DNA of 64,000 nt, from assembly GCF_035593265.1 (NCBI RefSeq), contig NZ_CP141614.1, forward strand, positions 1,116,001 through 1,180,000. Reading direction: 5' to 3'. The notes beneath the pieces are model-generated. The model saw only the letters and a program-made list of their open reading frames with translations. It did not search any database and had not been told where the DNA came from. The position numbers and the translations under genes are program-made. Of the stretch, positions 35,169 through 45,524 are shown piece by piece (the stretch's first letter is position 1; every line of letters starts with the position of its first letter). The stretch comes from Limnochorda sp. LNt (GTDB lineage Bacteria; Bacillota; Limnochordia; Limnochordales; Geochordaceae).

Positions 35169-36518
35169 ATGCGCCGATTCCCGGAGGGATTCTTGTGGGG
35201 CTGTGCCACCGCGTCGTACCAGATCGAGGGATCGCCTCTGGCCGATGGCGCCAGCCCGTCCATCTGGCACCGCTTCAGCCACACCCCGGGCAACGTCCAG
35301 GGGGGCGACACGGGGGACGTCGCCTGCGACCACTACCGCCGCTGGCGCGATGATGTGGCCCTCATGCGGGAGCTGGGGCTCAAGGCGTACCGCTTCTCCA
35401 TCGCCTGGCCCCGGGTGTTGCCGGACGGCACCGGGCGGGTCAACGAGGCGGGGGTGGCCTTCTACGACCGGCTGGTGGATGCCCTGCTGGAAGCCGGGAT
35501 CGTGCCCTTCGCCACGCTGTACCACTGGGATCTGCCAGGAGCGCTGCAGGATCGGGGCGGGTGGGCCAACCGGGACGTCGTCGGCTGGTTCACGGAGTAC
35601 GCCGGTTTGATGTTCGAGCGTCTGGGCGACCGGGTGCAGCACTGGATCACCCTCAACGAGCCGTGGTGCGTGGCGCACCTCGGCCACGTGGCGGGGGTGC
35701 ATGCCCCCGGGATGCGGGATCTGTGGGCCGGGTTGCGTGTCGCGCACCACCTGCTGCTGGCGCATGGCGAGGCCGTCGCCGCCTTCCGGGCGAGCCGGGC
35801 CGGTCGCGGCCGGATCGGCATCACCCTCAACCTGGCGCCCCAGCATGCGGCCACGTCGTCGCAGACCGATCGGGCCGCCACGGATCGGGCGGACGCCTAC
35901 CATAACCGCCTCTTCCTCGACCCCCTCTTCAAGGGCCGCTATCCGGCCGTGCTGGTGCAGCACTTCGGCGAGGCATGGCCCGAGGTGACCGACGAGGATC
36001 TCGCGATCATCCGGCGGCCCATCGACTTCTTGGGGATCAACTACTACAGCCGCTCCGTCGTGGCCGACGCTCCTGGCGAGGGCCTGCTGGGCATCCGCCA
36101 CGTCGACACCGCCGGCGCCCGCACGGCCATGGGGTGGGAGATCTACCCCCAGGGCCTGTACGAGCTGCTGGTCCGACTCCATCGGGAGTACGGGCCGTTG
36201 CCGTTGTACATCACCGAAAACGGCGCGGCCTTCGATGACCGTCTCGACGCTTCGGGCCAGGTGGACGACGCCGAGCGGGTCGACTACCTGCACCGGCACT
36301 TCCTCGCGGCGCGGCGTGCCATCGACGACGGGGTGCGGCTCGAGGGGTACTTCGTCTGGTCCATGCTCGACAACTTCGAGTGGGCCCTGGGCTACTCCAA
36401 GCGCTTCGGCATCGTGTACGTGGACTACCCCTCCCAGCGACGCATCGTCAAGCGAAGCGGCCGGTGGTACCGGCAGGTCATCGAGGCCAACGGCGTGCCG
36501 GAGAGGACCGAGGGCTGA
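35169..36518 (+). CDS. GH1 beta-glucosidase
   Basis: 449 residues, the family norm, with no signal peptide, so cytosolic. RFPEGFLWGCATASYQIEG, acid/base Glu164 in TLNEP, NYYSRS, nucleophile Glu350 in YITENGAAF and WSMLDNFEW are all present. It would hydrolyse imported cello- or laminari-oligosaccharides to glucose. ATG 35169 lies 5 bases after the GH16 stop, and the stop overlaps the next gene (TGATG). Confidence 0.95.
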   Translation: MRRFPEGFLWGCATASYQIEGSPLADGASPSIWHRFSHTPGNVQGGDTGDVACDHYRRWRDDVALMRELGLKAYRFSIAWPRVLPDGTGRVNEAGVAFYDRLVDALLEAGIVPFATLYHWDLPGALQDRGGWANRDVVGWFTEYAGLMFERLGDRVQHWITLNEPWCVAHLGHVAGVHAPGMRDLWAGLRVAHHLLLAHGEAVAAFRASRAGRGRIGITLNLAPQHAATSSQTDRAATDRADAYHNRLFLDPLFKGRYPAVLVQHFGEAWPEVTDEDLAIIRRPIDFLGINYYSRSVVADAPGEGLLGIRHVDTAGARTAMGWEIYPQGLYELLVRLHREYGPLPLYITENGAAFDDRLDASGQVDDAERVDYLHRHFLAARRAIDDGVRLEGYFVWSMLDNFEWALGYSKRFGIVYVDYPSQRRIVKRSGRWYRQVIEANGVPERTEG

Positions 36519-37831
36519 TGCGCCAGACCGCTCGGCGTCTGGGTGCCGTGGTCCTCTTCGTGGCGTGGGCCGTCTCGAGCCCGTCCGTCGCGGGCGCCGG
36601 TGCCCAGGGGGTGGCCGAGACGGCCCCCACCGTGCTGGCCGTCGTCGACGTCGGGCAGCCGGCGGGGCGGGTGCCGCCCCTCGCCGTCGGAGGCTTCAAC
36701 TTCGCCAACTTCATGCAGGTGGTGGGCTTCGAGCGGGAGCTGGGCTCCGTCGGGATCCGCTCCATCCGGTTTCCGGCGGGCAACCTGGGCGATCAGCGGG
36801 ACCGGACCCCCGCCGACCTCGACGTGCTGAGGATGCACTGGATGCTGCTGGGGCGTCCCCGGATCGTGATGCAGGCGCGGCTGTTGGGCGGCACGCCAGA
36901 GCAGGCGGCCGAGGCGGCCCGGTACGCGCGGCGCATCGGGCTGCCCATCGACTACTGGGAGATCGGCAACGAGCCCGATCTGTACCCACCGGCTGGCTCG
37001 TGGACGTCGGAGAGGTACTGCGAGGCCTTCCGGGCCTTCGTCGAGGCCCTCGAGCCCGAGGTCGGCGACGCCCGCTTCGCCGGCCCGGCGGTATCGGGCG
37101 GCGAACACAAGATGGAGTGGGTGCGGCGGTTCATCGGGGCCTGCGGCGACGTGGTGGACGTGGTGACCTGGCACGTCTACCCCACCGACGGTACGTGGCC
37201 GGAGGGCGAGGCGCTGGCCACCGCCTCCCGGGTCTCCGACGAGATCCGCCAGGTGCGGGCCTGGCTGGAGGATGCCGGGGCCAACCCGCTCGGATGGCAC
37301 CGGGCGCACGAGGTGGGACTGGGCGTCACCGAGTACGGGCTCTCGTGGCAGACCCAGAGCTTCCGGCACCTGGCGGACTTCACGGCCGCCCTGTGGACGG
37401 CTGACGTGGCGGGCCGACTCGTCGCCGGGCGAGTGGAGCTGGCCTCCTACTTCGCCCTGCAGGACACGGGGGGCCACGGTCTTCTCGACGCGGCAGGCTT
37501 CACCCGGCCGACCTACCATGTCTTCCGCCTGTTGCGAGATTTCGACGGCCAGGTCGTGCCGGTGGCCTTGCGCGGCGCCGGGGAGTGGCTGACGGCGTAT
37601 GCCGTGGCGGGCGACGACGGCGTCGTGCGGGTCCTGGTCGTCAACCGCGACCCGTCGAAGGCGGCGGCGCTGCGCTTCGAGACCGGCGAGGGCGTGCCGC
37701 TGGTCGTGCGGTCGGCTCGCCAGCTGACCGAGCTCTCCTTCGACCACCTCGACGACGTGACGGCGCCGGACTCTCTGAACCCGCTGAGCGTCCCGCCCCG
37801 GTCCGTGACGCGGGCGGAGCTGGGTCGATAG
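36518..37831 (+). CDS. Secreted clan GH-A glycoside hydrolase, family undecided
   Basis: 437 residues with a signal peptide (AVVLFVAWAVSSPSVAGAGA). A TIM-barrel glycosidase is indicated by acid/base Glu152 in YWEIGNEPDLY and nucleophile Glu272 in LGVTEYGLSW, with HVYPTDG after strand 6. A C-terminal beta-domain (about 355-437) follows. The pattern is compatible with GH39, GH51, GH79 or GH44-like enzymes; I cannot choose. It is coupled to GH1 by a TGATG overlap and is the last gene of the island's first operon. Confidence 0.8.
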   Translation: MRQTARRLGAVVLFVAWAVSSPSVAGAGAQGVAETAPTVLAVVDVGQPAGRVPPLAVGGFNFANFMQVVGFERELGSVGIRSIRFPAGNLGDQRDRTPADLDVLRMHWMLLGRPRIVMQARLLGGTPEQAAEAARYARRIGLPIDYWEIGNEPDLYPPAGSWTSERYCEAFRAFVEALEPEVGDARFAGPAVSGGEHKMEWVRRFIGACGDVVDVVTWHVYPTDGTWPEGEALATASRVSDEIRQVRAWLEDAGANPLGWHRAHEVGLGVTEYGLSWQTQSFRHLADFTAALWTADVAGRLVAGRVELASYFALQDTGGHGLLDAAGFTRPTYHVFRLLRDFDGQVVPVALRGAGEWLTAYAVAGDDGVVRVLVVNRDPSKAAALRFETGEGVPLVVRSARQLTELSFDHLDDVTAPDSLNPLSVPPRSVTRAELGR

Positions 37832-37937
37832 AGACCCCCGTTGCGAACGCGAGGAATGTTACATCCTGTGGTGAACTGAGATGTCGCCCGGACGGGGTGG
37901 GCTGCGGGAGACGCCAGCAGGAGGGAGTCGGCACGTC

Positions 37938-38435
37938 ATGCGCTGGCTGAAGAGAGCGGGAGCGTACGCCCCCCTGGTGCTGACCGTGGCCCTGGTCCTG
38001 GCGGCATCTTCGCGGGTGGCGGCGGCAGACGGGGCGCTGCTGGAGGTGACGGGGGCGTGGGCCCGGCCGGCACGGGCCATGGGAGGTGGCCACGCGCACT
38101 CGGAGACGCCGTCGATGACCGCCGTGACCAGCGCCGTCTACATGACCCTGGTCAACCACGGCTCGCACCCCGTCCGCATCGTGGGGGCGAGCACGCCGGT
38201 CGCCGATGTGGCCGAGCTGCACGAGACCCGCATCGAGGGCATGGTGGCGAGAATGGGGCCCGTCGACGCCATCGAGGTGCCGCCGGGAGGGCAGGTGCGT
38301 CTCGAGCCGGGCGGCCTCCACGTCATGCTGATCGGCGTCACCCGAACCCTCGAGCCAGGTGACCGGGTGCCGTTGACGCTGGTGCTGGACGACGGCTCGG
38401 AGCTGGTCGTGGAGGCCGTCGTGCAGGAGGCGTGA
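37938..38435 (+). CDS. PCu(A)C copper chaperone
   Basis: 165 residues with a signal peptide (VLTVALVLAASSRVAAA). The copper site follows H-X10-M-X21-H-X-M exactly: His95, Met106, His128, Met130 (LHETRIEGMVARMGPVDAIE and GLHVMLIG). This family hands Cu(I) to the CuA site of cytochrome oxidase. A His/Ser-rich loop (GGGHAHSETPSM) near residues 49-60 may add metal binding. ATG 37938 follows GGAGGGA. No oxidase genes are nearby. Confidence 0.92.
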   Translation: MRWLKRAGAYAPLVLTVALVLAASSRVAAADGALLEVTGAWARPARAMGGGHAHSETPSMTAVTSAVYMTLVNHGSHPVRIVGASTPVADVAELHETRIEGMVARMGPVDAIEVPPGGQVRLEPGGLHVMLIGVTRTLEPGDRVPLTLVLDDGSELVVEAVVQEA

Positions 38436-38929
38436 GGACGAGCTGGTGCGCCTGGGGCACGCCCGCAAGGTGCGAGGGGGTGCCGTCGCCACCAAGGCGG
38501 TGGCGGGAACGGTGGGGGTCGCGGGCCGGTGCGGCCTCTTCGGCAAGCCCACGGATGGACGGCACACCTTCGTCGTACACCCGGACGAAGGCCCTCCCGT
38601 CCCGGCCTGTTGCGCTCACTGCGGCGTGCTCTGCGGCTCCTCTCGCTGACCGAGGCCATCGAGTGGGTGCGGTCCGAGTGCGCCCCCCGACACGCAGGCC
38701 GTTGGCGAGAGGAGGCGTGACATGCGCGCCGACACGCAACTCGAGACGCAGGGCCCGCGCAGCAGGACGATCCGCACCGGGCTCCCGGCCGGGGCCGACC
38801 CGCCTCCTCGCGCTCTGGTGGCGCCGGATTGACGGCGCTTGACCCGGCCCGGTCCCGGCGCGACCATACGGGAGCGACGCGGCCGGCGCGGCCGCTGGAG
38901 CCTCCGGCGGGGGAGGAGTTGGCAGGGCG
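38436..38929 (+). other. Gap with a possible decayed Cys-rich reading frame
   Basis: About 490 bases between the copper chaperone and the exporter. One frame (from GTG 38446) reads GRCGLFGKPTDGRHTFVVHP and VPACCAHCGVLCG to a stop at 38649. A second frame continues LLSLTEAIEWVRSE to 38720. The CC..C cluster and change of frame suggest a frameshifted small metal-binding gene, possibly tied to copper given its position, but I recognise no family. The rest (38721-38929) shows nothing clear. Confidence 0.25.
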
Positions 38930-39954
<1,025 letters not shown>

Positions 39955-39958
<4 letters not shown>

Positions 39959-40761
39959 CGAGCAGGTCCAGGATTCGGCGGGAGCTGGTGGGGGCCTACA
40001 CCATCTGGTACCGGGACGTGCTGCGCTTCGTGCGCGACCGCGCGCGGATCGTCGCATCGCTGGGTCAGCCCCTGCTCTTCCTCTTCGTCTTCGGCAGCGG
40101 GCTGTCGCCGGCCATGGCGGGTCTGGGGCAGGGTGCGTTCGACTTCAAGCAGTTCCTCTTCCCGGGCATCCTGAGCATGGCCGTCCTCTTCACGGCCATC
40201 TTCTCGGCGGTCTCCATCGTGTGGGACCGGGAGTTCGGCTTCCTCAAGGAGGTCATGGTGGCGCCCGTGTCGAGGCTGGCCGTGGCCCTCGGCAAGGTGG
40301 CGGGAGGCAGCACCGTGGCGCTGCTGCAGGGCCTCATCGTGCTGCTGCTGGCGCCGCTGGTGGGCGTGCGCCTGGAGTGGGATCAGATCGTGGTGCTGGT
40401 GCTCCTGATGCTGCTGTTGGCGGCGGTCATGAGCGCCATGGGGCTGCTCATCGCGGCCCGCCAACGCAGCATGGAGGGCTTCCAGGTCATCATGCAGTTC
40501 CTGCTGATGCCCATGTTCTTCCTGTCGGGGGCCTTCTTCCCGCTGCGAGGGGTACCGCTCTGGATGGAGTGGTTGAGCCGGCTCGACCCTGTCACCTACG
40601 GCGTCGACCCCTTGCGGCAGGTCGCGCTCGGGCGCAGCGTGCCCGAGGCGGTGGTGGCCGCCATCCGGTTGCATCCCATCGCCGTCGATGTCGCGGTGCT
40701 GCTCGTCGTGGGCCTGGCCTTCCTGGTGCCGGCCGTCTGGCTGTTCAGTCGCCAGGACTGA
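39955..40761 (+). CDS. DrrB-like ABC-2 exporter permease
   Basis: 268 residues, six helices: AYTIWYRDVLRFVRDRARIV, FLFVFGSGLSPAM, IVWDREFGFLKEVMVAPVSR and FFLSGAFFPLRGVPLWMEWL fit the ABC-2/DrrB pattern. GTG 39955 overlaps the ATPase stop. The pair is organised differently from the three-gene exporter at 22890-25632, which has two permeases. Confidence 0.92.
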
Positions 40762-41152
40762 GCCGGCACGGCCTCTTCCGGGCCAGGAAAGCTGGACTAA
40801 ACGAGGCAGACCGGGCATGGTGCGCCCTTACGGGTGGAAGGGGCCGGGCGTTAGTCTTGCTTAACATGCCCGGCTGCCTCATACTGGGAGCGGCAGGCTC
40901 CACGTCGGACGGCCCGGCGAGGGGGGGGCGAGAGAGCAGGCCGCGACTGTGGATTGAACCCGTTGCCCAATCGCATACAGCCAGAGCGACCGTGCTGCAA
41001 GGCTCAGTCCCACCCTACTTCACCTTGCGGAGGTCGGCCGGAGGGGTAGCGTGAGAGACGGCGTACGGCTCCAGTAGACGGTAGGCCAAGGGCGGGTACG
41101 CCGGCCGCGGAGCCTGCCACCGCCGTCATCGCGGAGGCGAGGGGGCGGCAAG
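40762..41152. other. Non-coding stretch with a GC-clamped stem and intron-like 5' motif
   Basis: About 390 bases without a convincing gene. GCCGGGC (40843-40849) pairs with GCCCGGC (40868-40874), enclosing GTTA...TAAC, which makes a long interrupted stem. Just upstream GTGCGCCC-TTAC-GGGTGG (40820-40837) resembles the GUGYG 5' end of bacterial group II introns. No reverse transcriptase frame and no convincing domain V follow. It could be a structured leader or a heavily deleted intron. Confidence 0.3.
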
Positions 41153-41947
41153 ATGACGTGCACGATGGAGGAGACGCCTGTCTGCTTCACGTCGGAGGGA
41201 GAGCAGATCATCGGGGTGCTGCATCGACCACCGGCATCCGAGCGCACGGAGCTGCCGGTGGTCGTGATGTGCCACGGGTTCACCGGCCACAAGGTGGAGA
41301 GCCATCGCATCTTCGTCAAGACGGCGCGAGCACTGGCGCGCCGGGGCGTGGCCGCCTTGCGCTTCGACTTCCGGGGGTCGGGCGACTCGGCTGGCGAGTT
41401 CGACGAGATGACGGTGGAGGGCGAGGTGCGCGATGCGCTGGCCGCCATGGCCTACGTCCGCCGGCAGGTAGGAGGGCCCGTGGCGCTGCTGGGGATGAGC
41501 CTGGGGGGCATGGTCGCCACGCTGGCGGCGCAGCGCGACGGCGATGTGGCCGCTTTGGTGCTGTGGGCGGCCGTCGCCCGACCGGAGCGCCTCGCTCGGC
41601 GGATCGGCTTCGGTGGCCCCGAGGGGGTGTGGCCCCCGGAGTGGGAAGGTCGCTACGACCTCGGCGGGCACCTGGTGAGCCAGGCCTTCGTCCATGACCT
41701 CATCCGACACGACCCGCTCGCCGCCGCCCGCACGTATCCCGGTCCGGTGCTCGTCCTGCACGGCCGCCGGGACGAGACGGTCCCGCCCGATGACGCCGAA
41801 GCGTACCTGGCCGCGTTTTCGGGGACCGACCGGACCCTTCGGTGGATCGAGGGGGCCGACCACACCTTCAACCGTACCTCCTGGGAGCGGGAGGTCATCG
41901 AGGCCACCGTCGCCTGGCTCGCTGCCAGACTGGCGGCGAGGCCATGA
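41153..41947 (+). CDS. Alpha/beta-hydrolase (esterase/acyl-peptidase-like)
   Basis: 264 residues, cytosolic. The nucleophile elbow GMSLGG has Ser116; Asp207 (LHGRRDETVPP) and His237 (EGADHTF) complete the triad; the oxyanion-hole region is MCHGFTGHK. The overall pattern resembles feruloyl-esterase-like and dienelactone-hydrolase-like serine esterases. Its position between two glycan-uptake cassettes would suit removal of acyl decorations from imported xylan or glucan fragments, which is inference. ATG 41153 has GAGGGGG 8 bases upstream. Confidence 0.85.
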   Translation: MTCTMEETPVCFTSEGEQIIGVLHRPPASERTELPVVVMCHGFTGHKVESHRIFVKTARALARRGVAALRFDFRGSGDSAGEFDEMTVEGEVRDALAAMAYVRRQVGGPVALLGMSLGGMVATLAAQRDGDVAALVLWAAVARPERLARRIGFGGPEGVWPPEWEGRYDLGGHLVSQAFVHDLIRHDPLAAARTYPGPVLVLHGRRDETVPPDDAEAYLAAFSGTDRTLRWIEGADHTFNRTSWEREVIEATVAWLAARLAARP

Positions 41948-42317
41948 CCGCCGGCTTTTGATCGACCTGTCCATCTGGCACCGTCCTCATCGTTGCCAGG
42001 GGGCCACCGACTCGCTCGGGGCCTCTTGCGCGTCCCACCGGCGAAACCCCGTAAGCCGGGCTCTTTGTTGACGTCCCATACGAGTCGAGGGTGGTGTCGG
42101 CGCGCTCCGGCGGCATCGCGGCCAGCGCTTTGCGACCGCATGTGTACGATTACTGCGTGATAGAAGCGGGAGAGCTCCGAAGTCACGTCGGACTCCGAGC
42201 AGTTTTCTGTAACCGCAAGCAGGAGTCGCCAGGGGTGCGTCGTATTCGTGAGGCAAAAAGATGATTGGGAGCCCCAACTAAGTTGCCCGCAGACCGCGGG
42301 GACGGGAGGGTAACGCC
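41948..42317. other. Intergenic region upstream of sugar-importer cassette 2
   Basis: About 370 bases, locally AT-richer after about 42090, likely to hold the cassette 2 promoter. I could not pair a -35 with a -10. A weak stem CCGGC...GCCGG followed by CTCTTTG (about 42037-42068) may terminate the esterase transcript. No regulator gene accompanies this cassette, so the LacI protein at 29958 may act here too, but no operator shared with that gene's upstream region was found. Confidence 0.35.
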
Positions 42318-43601
42318 ATGAGAAGCCCGGGTGCAATCTGGCGTGGGGTCGGGCACACGCTCGCCGTGCTCGTGGCCTTGACGGTCTGGGTCATGCCGGC
42401 AGGAGCCGGCACCAAGATCGTGGTCGGGGCCTTCCCCAACCTGGACGCGGCCATCAAGGCCGTCCTGCCGGCGTTCGAGCAGGCGCATCCCGACATCGCG
42501 GTAGAGTTGCAGGTCTTGGGCTACGAGGATTACCACAACGCCCTGCTGACGGCCCTGGCGGCCGGATCGGGGGCCCCCGACGTCGCGGCGCTCGAGATCG
42601 GCTACGTGGCCAGGTACGTTGCCAGGGGCGGGCTCACGGACCTCACCCAGGCTCCTTTCCACGTCCGGGAGCTGACGCCGCTGTGGGTGCCCTATGCGGT
42701 GGGGCAGGTGACCACCACGGACGGTCGGATCGTCGCGGTGCCCACCGACATCGCCCCGGGGACACTCTTCTACCGGCGAGACATCCTGGCCGACGCCGGG
42801 GCGGACATCCAGTCCGTGGTCACCTGGGACGACCTGCTCGCCCTGGGGCGCAAGGTGACCCGAGACCTCAACGGCGACGGGCGCGCGGACGTCTTCCTGG
42901 TCGGTGACGCAGCTACCGTGGCCCGCGCCATGTTCCGGGGCGACATCCCGGAGGGAGAGGGCGTCTACTTCGACCGCAACGGACGGCCCGTCGTCACCTC
43001 TGAGCGCTTCGTCAAGGCCCTGACGCTGGCCCAGCGCATCCGCCGGGAGGGCCTGGACGCCCAGATCGGCGCTTGGAGCAACGAGTGGTACGAGGCGTTT
43101 CGCCGGGGGACGGTGGCCATCGAGATCTCGGGCGCGTGGTTCGGTGGTCACCTGGCCGACTACATCGCCCCCGAGACGGCGGGCAAGTGGGGCGTCACCA
43201 ACCTGCCCGAGGGCATGTACGTGAGCTGGGGCGGCTCCTTCTATGCCATCCCCGAGCAGTCGAGAAACAAGGAGGCGGCCTGGACCTTCATCCGCTTCTT
43301 GACCACCCGGCTCGACAGCCAGTTGACGGCCTTCCGCGCCATCAACGCCTTCCCCGCCCTCATGGAGGCGTGGGACGATCCCGTCTTCGACGAGCCGGTG
43401 CCCTTCCTGGGCGGCCAGCGGGCGCGGCGCCTCTGGGCCGAGACCGCGTCGAAGATCCAGGTCGCCGTGGTGGACCCGGGCGACGCGGTGGCCGAGGAGT
43501 TGGTGAACGCAGCCATCTCCCAGGTGCTCAACGAGGACCGCGACGTGCGGTCGGCACTGGAGGAGGCTCAGCAGCTGATCCTCCGGCGGCTGCGGCGCTG
43601 A
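42318..43601 (+). CDS. CUT1 sugar ABC importer, substrate-binding protein (cassette 2)
   Basis: 427 residues with a signal peptide (AVLVALTVWVMPAGAGT). It is strongly similar along its whole length to the protein at 31051: for example GAWSNEWYEAFRRGTVAIEI, MYVSWGGSFYAIPEQSR and the DLNGDGRADV loop. The ATG follows GGGAGGG. With the xylanase gene downstream, xylo-oligosaccharides are the likely ligand (inference). No ATPase gene is present. Confidence 0.9.
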   Translation: MRSPGAIWRGVGHTLAVLVALTVWVMPAGAGTKIVVGAFPNLDAAIKAVLPAFEQAHPDIAVELQVLGYEDYHNALLTALAAGSGAPDVAALEIGYVARYVARGGLTDLTQAPFHVRELTPLWVPYAVGQVTTTDGRIVAVPTDIAPGTLFYRRDILADAGADIQSVVTWDDLLALGRKVTRDLNGDGRADVFLVGDAATVARAMFRGDIPEGEGVYFDRNGRPVVTSERFVKALTLAQRIRREGLDAQIGAWSNEWYEAFRRGTVAIEISGAWFGGHLADYIAPETAGKWGVTNLPEGMYVSWGGSFYAIPEQSRNKEAAWTFIRFLTTRLDSQLTAFRAINAFPALMEAWDDPVFDEPVPFLGGQRARRLWAETASKIQVAVVDPGDAVAEELVNAAISQVLNEDRDVRSALEEAQQLILRRLRR

Positions 43602-43680
43602 CGAGACGTCGGGGGCGGCTGTCGCCGGTCCGAGCGCCGGGGCGGCAGCCGCTCTCCGCGCATCAGGGGGAGACGAGACC

Positions 43681-44685
43681 GTGAGCGTACCATCCTTGGC
43701 GCATCGGCAGAGGGATGCGGTGGCGAGCACCCTCTCCGCCCGCTGGCACGTCTGGCAGCGGCGGATCGCCCCGTACGCGTTCATCAGCCCCTTTTACGTG
43801 CTCTTCGCGATCTTCGGGCTCTTCCCCCTGGTCTTCTCGCTATGGCTCTCGTTTCACAACTGGAACCCGGTCGGCGGGCTCGGGACCATGGAGTGGGCGG
43901 GCCTGGACAATTACGTCTACCTGGCGACGGACCCGTGGTTTTGGAAGGCGCTCGGCAACACCTTGGTGCTGCTGGTGATCTCGGGGCTGCCCCAGCACCT
44001 GGTGGCGATCCCGCTCGCCTTCGCCCTCAACGCAGGCCTGGTACGGATGCGCGACTTCTTCACGGCGGCCTACTTCATGCCGTACATCACCTCGGCGGTG
44101 GCGGTGGCCCTCATCTTCTCCACCATCTACGGCACCCAGTACGGCATCCTCAACACGGTCATCCGGTACCTGGCGAGCACCCGCCTGCTGGGCTGGGCCT
44201 TCGAGGCGCTGGACGTGCGGCTGCCCATCAACTGGCTGGGCTCCTCGGCCTACATCAAGCCGGCCATCGCCATCCTGGTCATGTGGCGCTGGTTCGGTTG
44301 GAACACGGTGCTCTATCTGACGGGTCTGCAGACCATCCCGCGCGAGCTGTACGAGGCGGCCATGGTGGACGGCGCCACGACAGGGCAGCAGTTCCGCTGG
44401 ATCACCCTGCCACTGCTCCGCCCCATCATGCTCTTCGCCGTCACCCTCACCATCATCGGCAACATGCAGCTCTTCGACGAGCCGCTCATCCTGGTGGGCA
44501 CGGGAGGAGGCACTTCCCAGGCGGGCCTCACCTCGGCGCTGTACCTGTATCGCACGGGCTTCGAGTGGCTGTACATGGGGTCGGCGGCTGCGATGTCCTG
44601 GGCGCTGGTCCTCGTCATCGGCGTGTTGACCCTCATCAACTTCCGGCTGTTCGGGCGTGAAAGCCTGCAGCGACGAGAAGGGTAA
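43681..44685 (+). CDS. CUT1 sugar ABC importer, permease 1 (cassette 2)
   Basis: 334 residues, six helices, EAA loop ELYEAAMVDGATTGQQFRWI. Its N-terminal extension is shorter than that of the paralogue at 32343, while the membrane part is nearly co-linear (FISPFYVLFAIFGLFPLVFS). GTG 43681 with GGGGGAGA upstream. Confidence 0.92.
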   Translation: MSVPSLAHRQRDAVASTLSARWHVWQRRIAPYAFISPFYVLFAIFGLFPLVFSLWLSFHNWNPVGGLGTMEWAGLDNYVYLATDPWFWKALGNTLVLLVISGLPQHLVAIPLAFALNAGLVRMRDFFTAAYFMPYITSAVAVALIFSTIYGTQYGILNTVIRYLASTRLLGWAFEALDVRLPINWLGSSAYIKPAIAILVMWRWFGWNTVLYLTGLQTIPRELYEAAMVDGATTGQQFRWITLPLLRPIMLFAVTLTIIGNMQLFDEPLILVGTGGGTSQAGLTSALYLYRTGFEWLYMGSAAAMSWALVLVIGVLTLINFRLFGRESLQRREG

Positions 44686-44693
44686 GCTGGATC

Positions 44694-45512
44694 ATGACGG
44701 CGAAGCGGATCGTGATGTACGCGCTGCTGGGAGCGGTCGCCTTCCTCACGCTCTTCCCCTTCTACTGGATGTTGGTGCTGGCGACGCACGACCGCGGCAC
44801 CATCTTCAACTACCCGCCGCCCCTGGTGCCGGGCGACAAGGCGGCCGTCAACTACCGGCAGCTGGTGGAGTCGGTGCCGTTCTGGCGCAACTTCTGGAAC
44901 AGCCTCTACACCGCGGGCATGGGCACCTTGGCGACGCTCTTCTTCTGCAGCCTCGGCGGATTCGGCTTCGCGATGTACGACTTCCGATTCAAGGAGCCCC
45001 TCTTCGCCGTGCTGGTGGCGACGCTGATGATCCCCTCGCTGCTGGGGATCATCCCCTACTACCTGATCATGCAGTGGCTGGGCTGGCTCAACCATCCCAG
45101 GGCCCTGTACGTCCCGGGCATGGCCTCCGCGTTCGGCATCTTCCTGATGCGGCAGTACATCGCCAGCGCCATCCCGCGCGATCTGATGGACGCCGCCCGC
45201 ATCGACGGTTGCACGGAGTTCACCATCTTCCGTCGGATCATCGTGCCCTTGATCAAGCCGGCCCTTGGCACGCTGTCCATCATCACCTTCGTGGGCTCGT
45301 GGAACAACTTCATGGGCGCCCTCATCGTCATGCGCACCCGGGAGGCCTACACGCTGCCTGTGGCGCTGCGCTCCCTGCAGGGCGTCACCTCCACCGACTG
45401 GGGCGCCCTGATGCTGGGCACGGCCATCAGCGTGCTGCCCCTGCTGCTGGCCTTCGTGACGGGGTCGAGCCGCATCATCGAGGGCCTTACGGCGGGGGCG
45501 ACCAAGGGGTAA
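44694..45512 (+). CDS. CUT1 sugar ABC importer, permease 2 (cassette 2)
   Basis: 272 residues, six helices, EAA loop RDLMDAARIDGCTEFTIFRR, then IIVPLIKPALGTL. Paralogue of the permease at 33438. It starts 8 bases after permease 1 and ends 12 bases before the xylanase, so the four genes form one operon. Confidence 0.92.
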   Translation: MTAKRIVMYALLGAVAFLTLFPFYWMLVLATHDRGTIFNYPPPLVPGDKAAVNYRQLVESVPFWRNFWNSLYTAGMGTLATLFFCSLGGFGFAMYDFRFKEPLFAVLVATLMIPSLLGIIPYYLIMQWLGWLNHPRALYVPGMASAFGIFLMRQYIASAIPRDLMDAARIDGCTEFTIFRRIIVPLIKPALGTLSIITFVGSWNNFMGALIVMRTREAYTLPVALRSLQGVTSTDWGALMLGTAISVLPLLLAFVTGSSRIIEGLTAGATKG

Positions 45513-45524
45513 GGGGGAGCCGCG

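Noticed and set aside
42030-42075. Riboswitch-like segment with GAAACCCCG and GCCGGGC before cassette 2
   Set aside because: It does not fit the conserved cores of c-di-GMP, cobalamin or glycine riboswitches that I can recall; at most a weak terminator.
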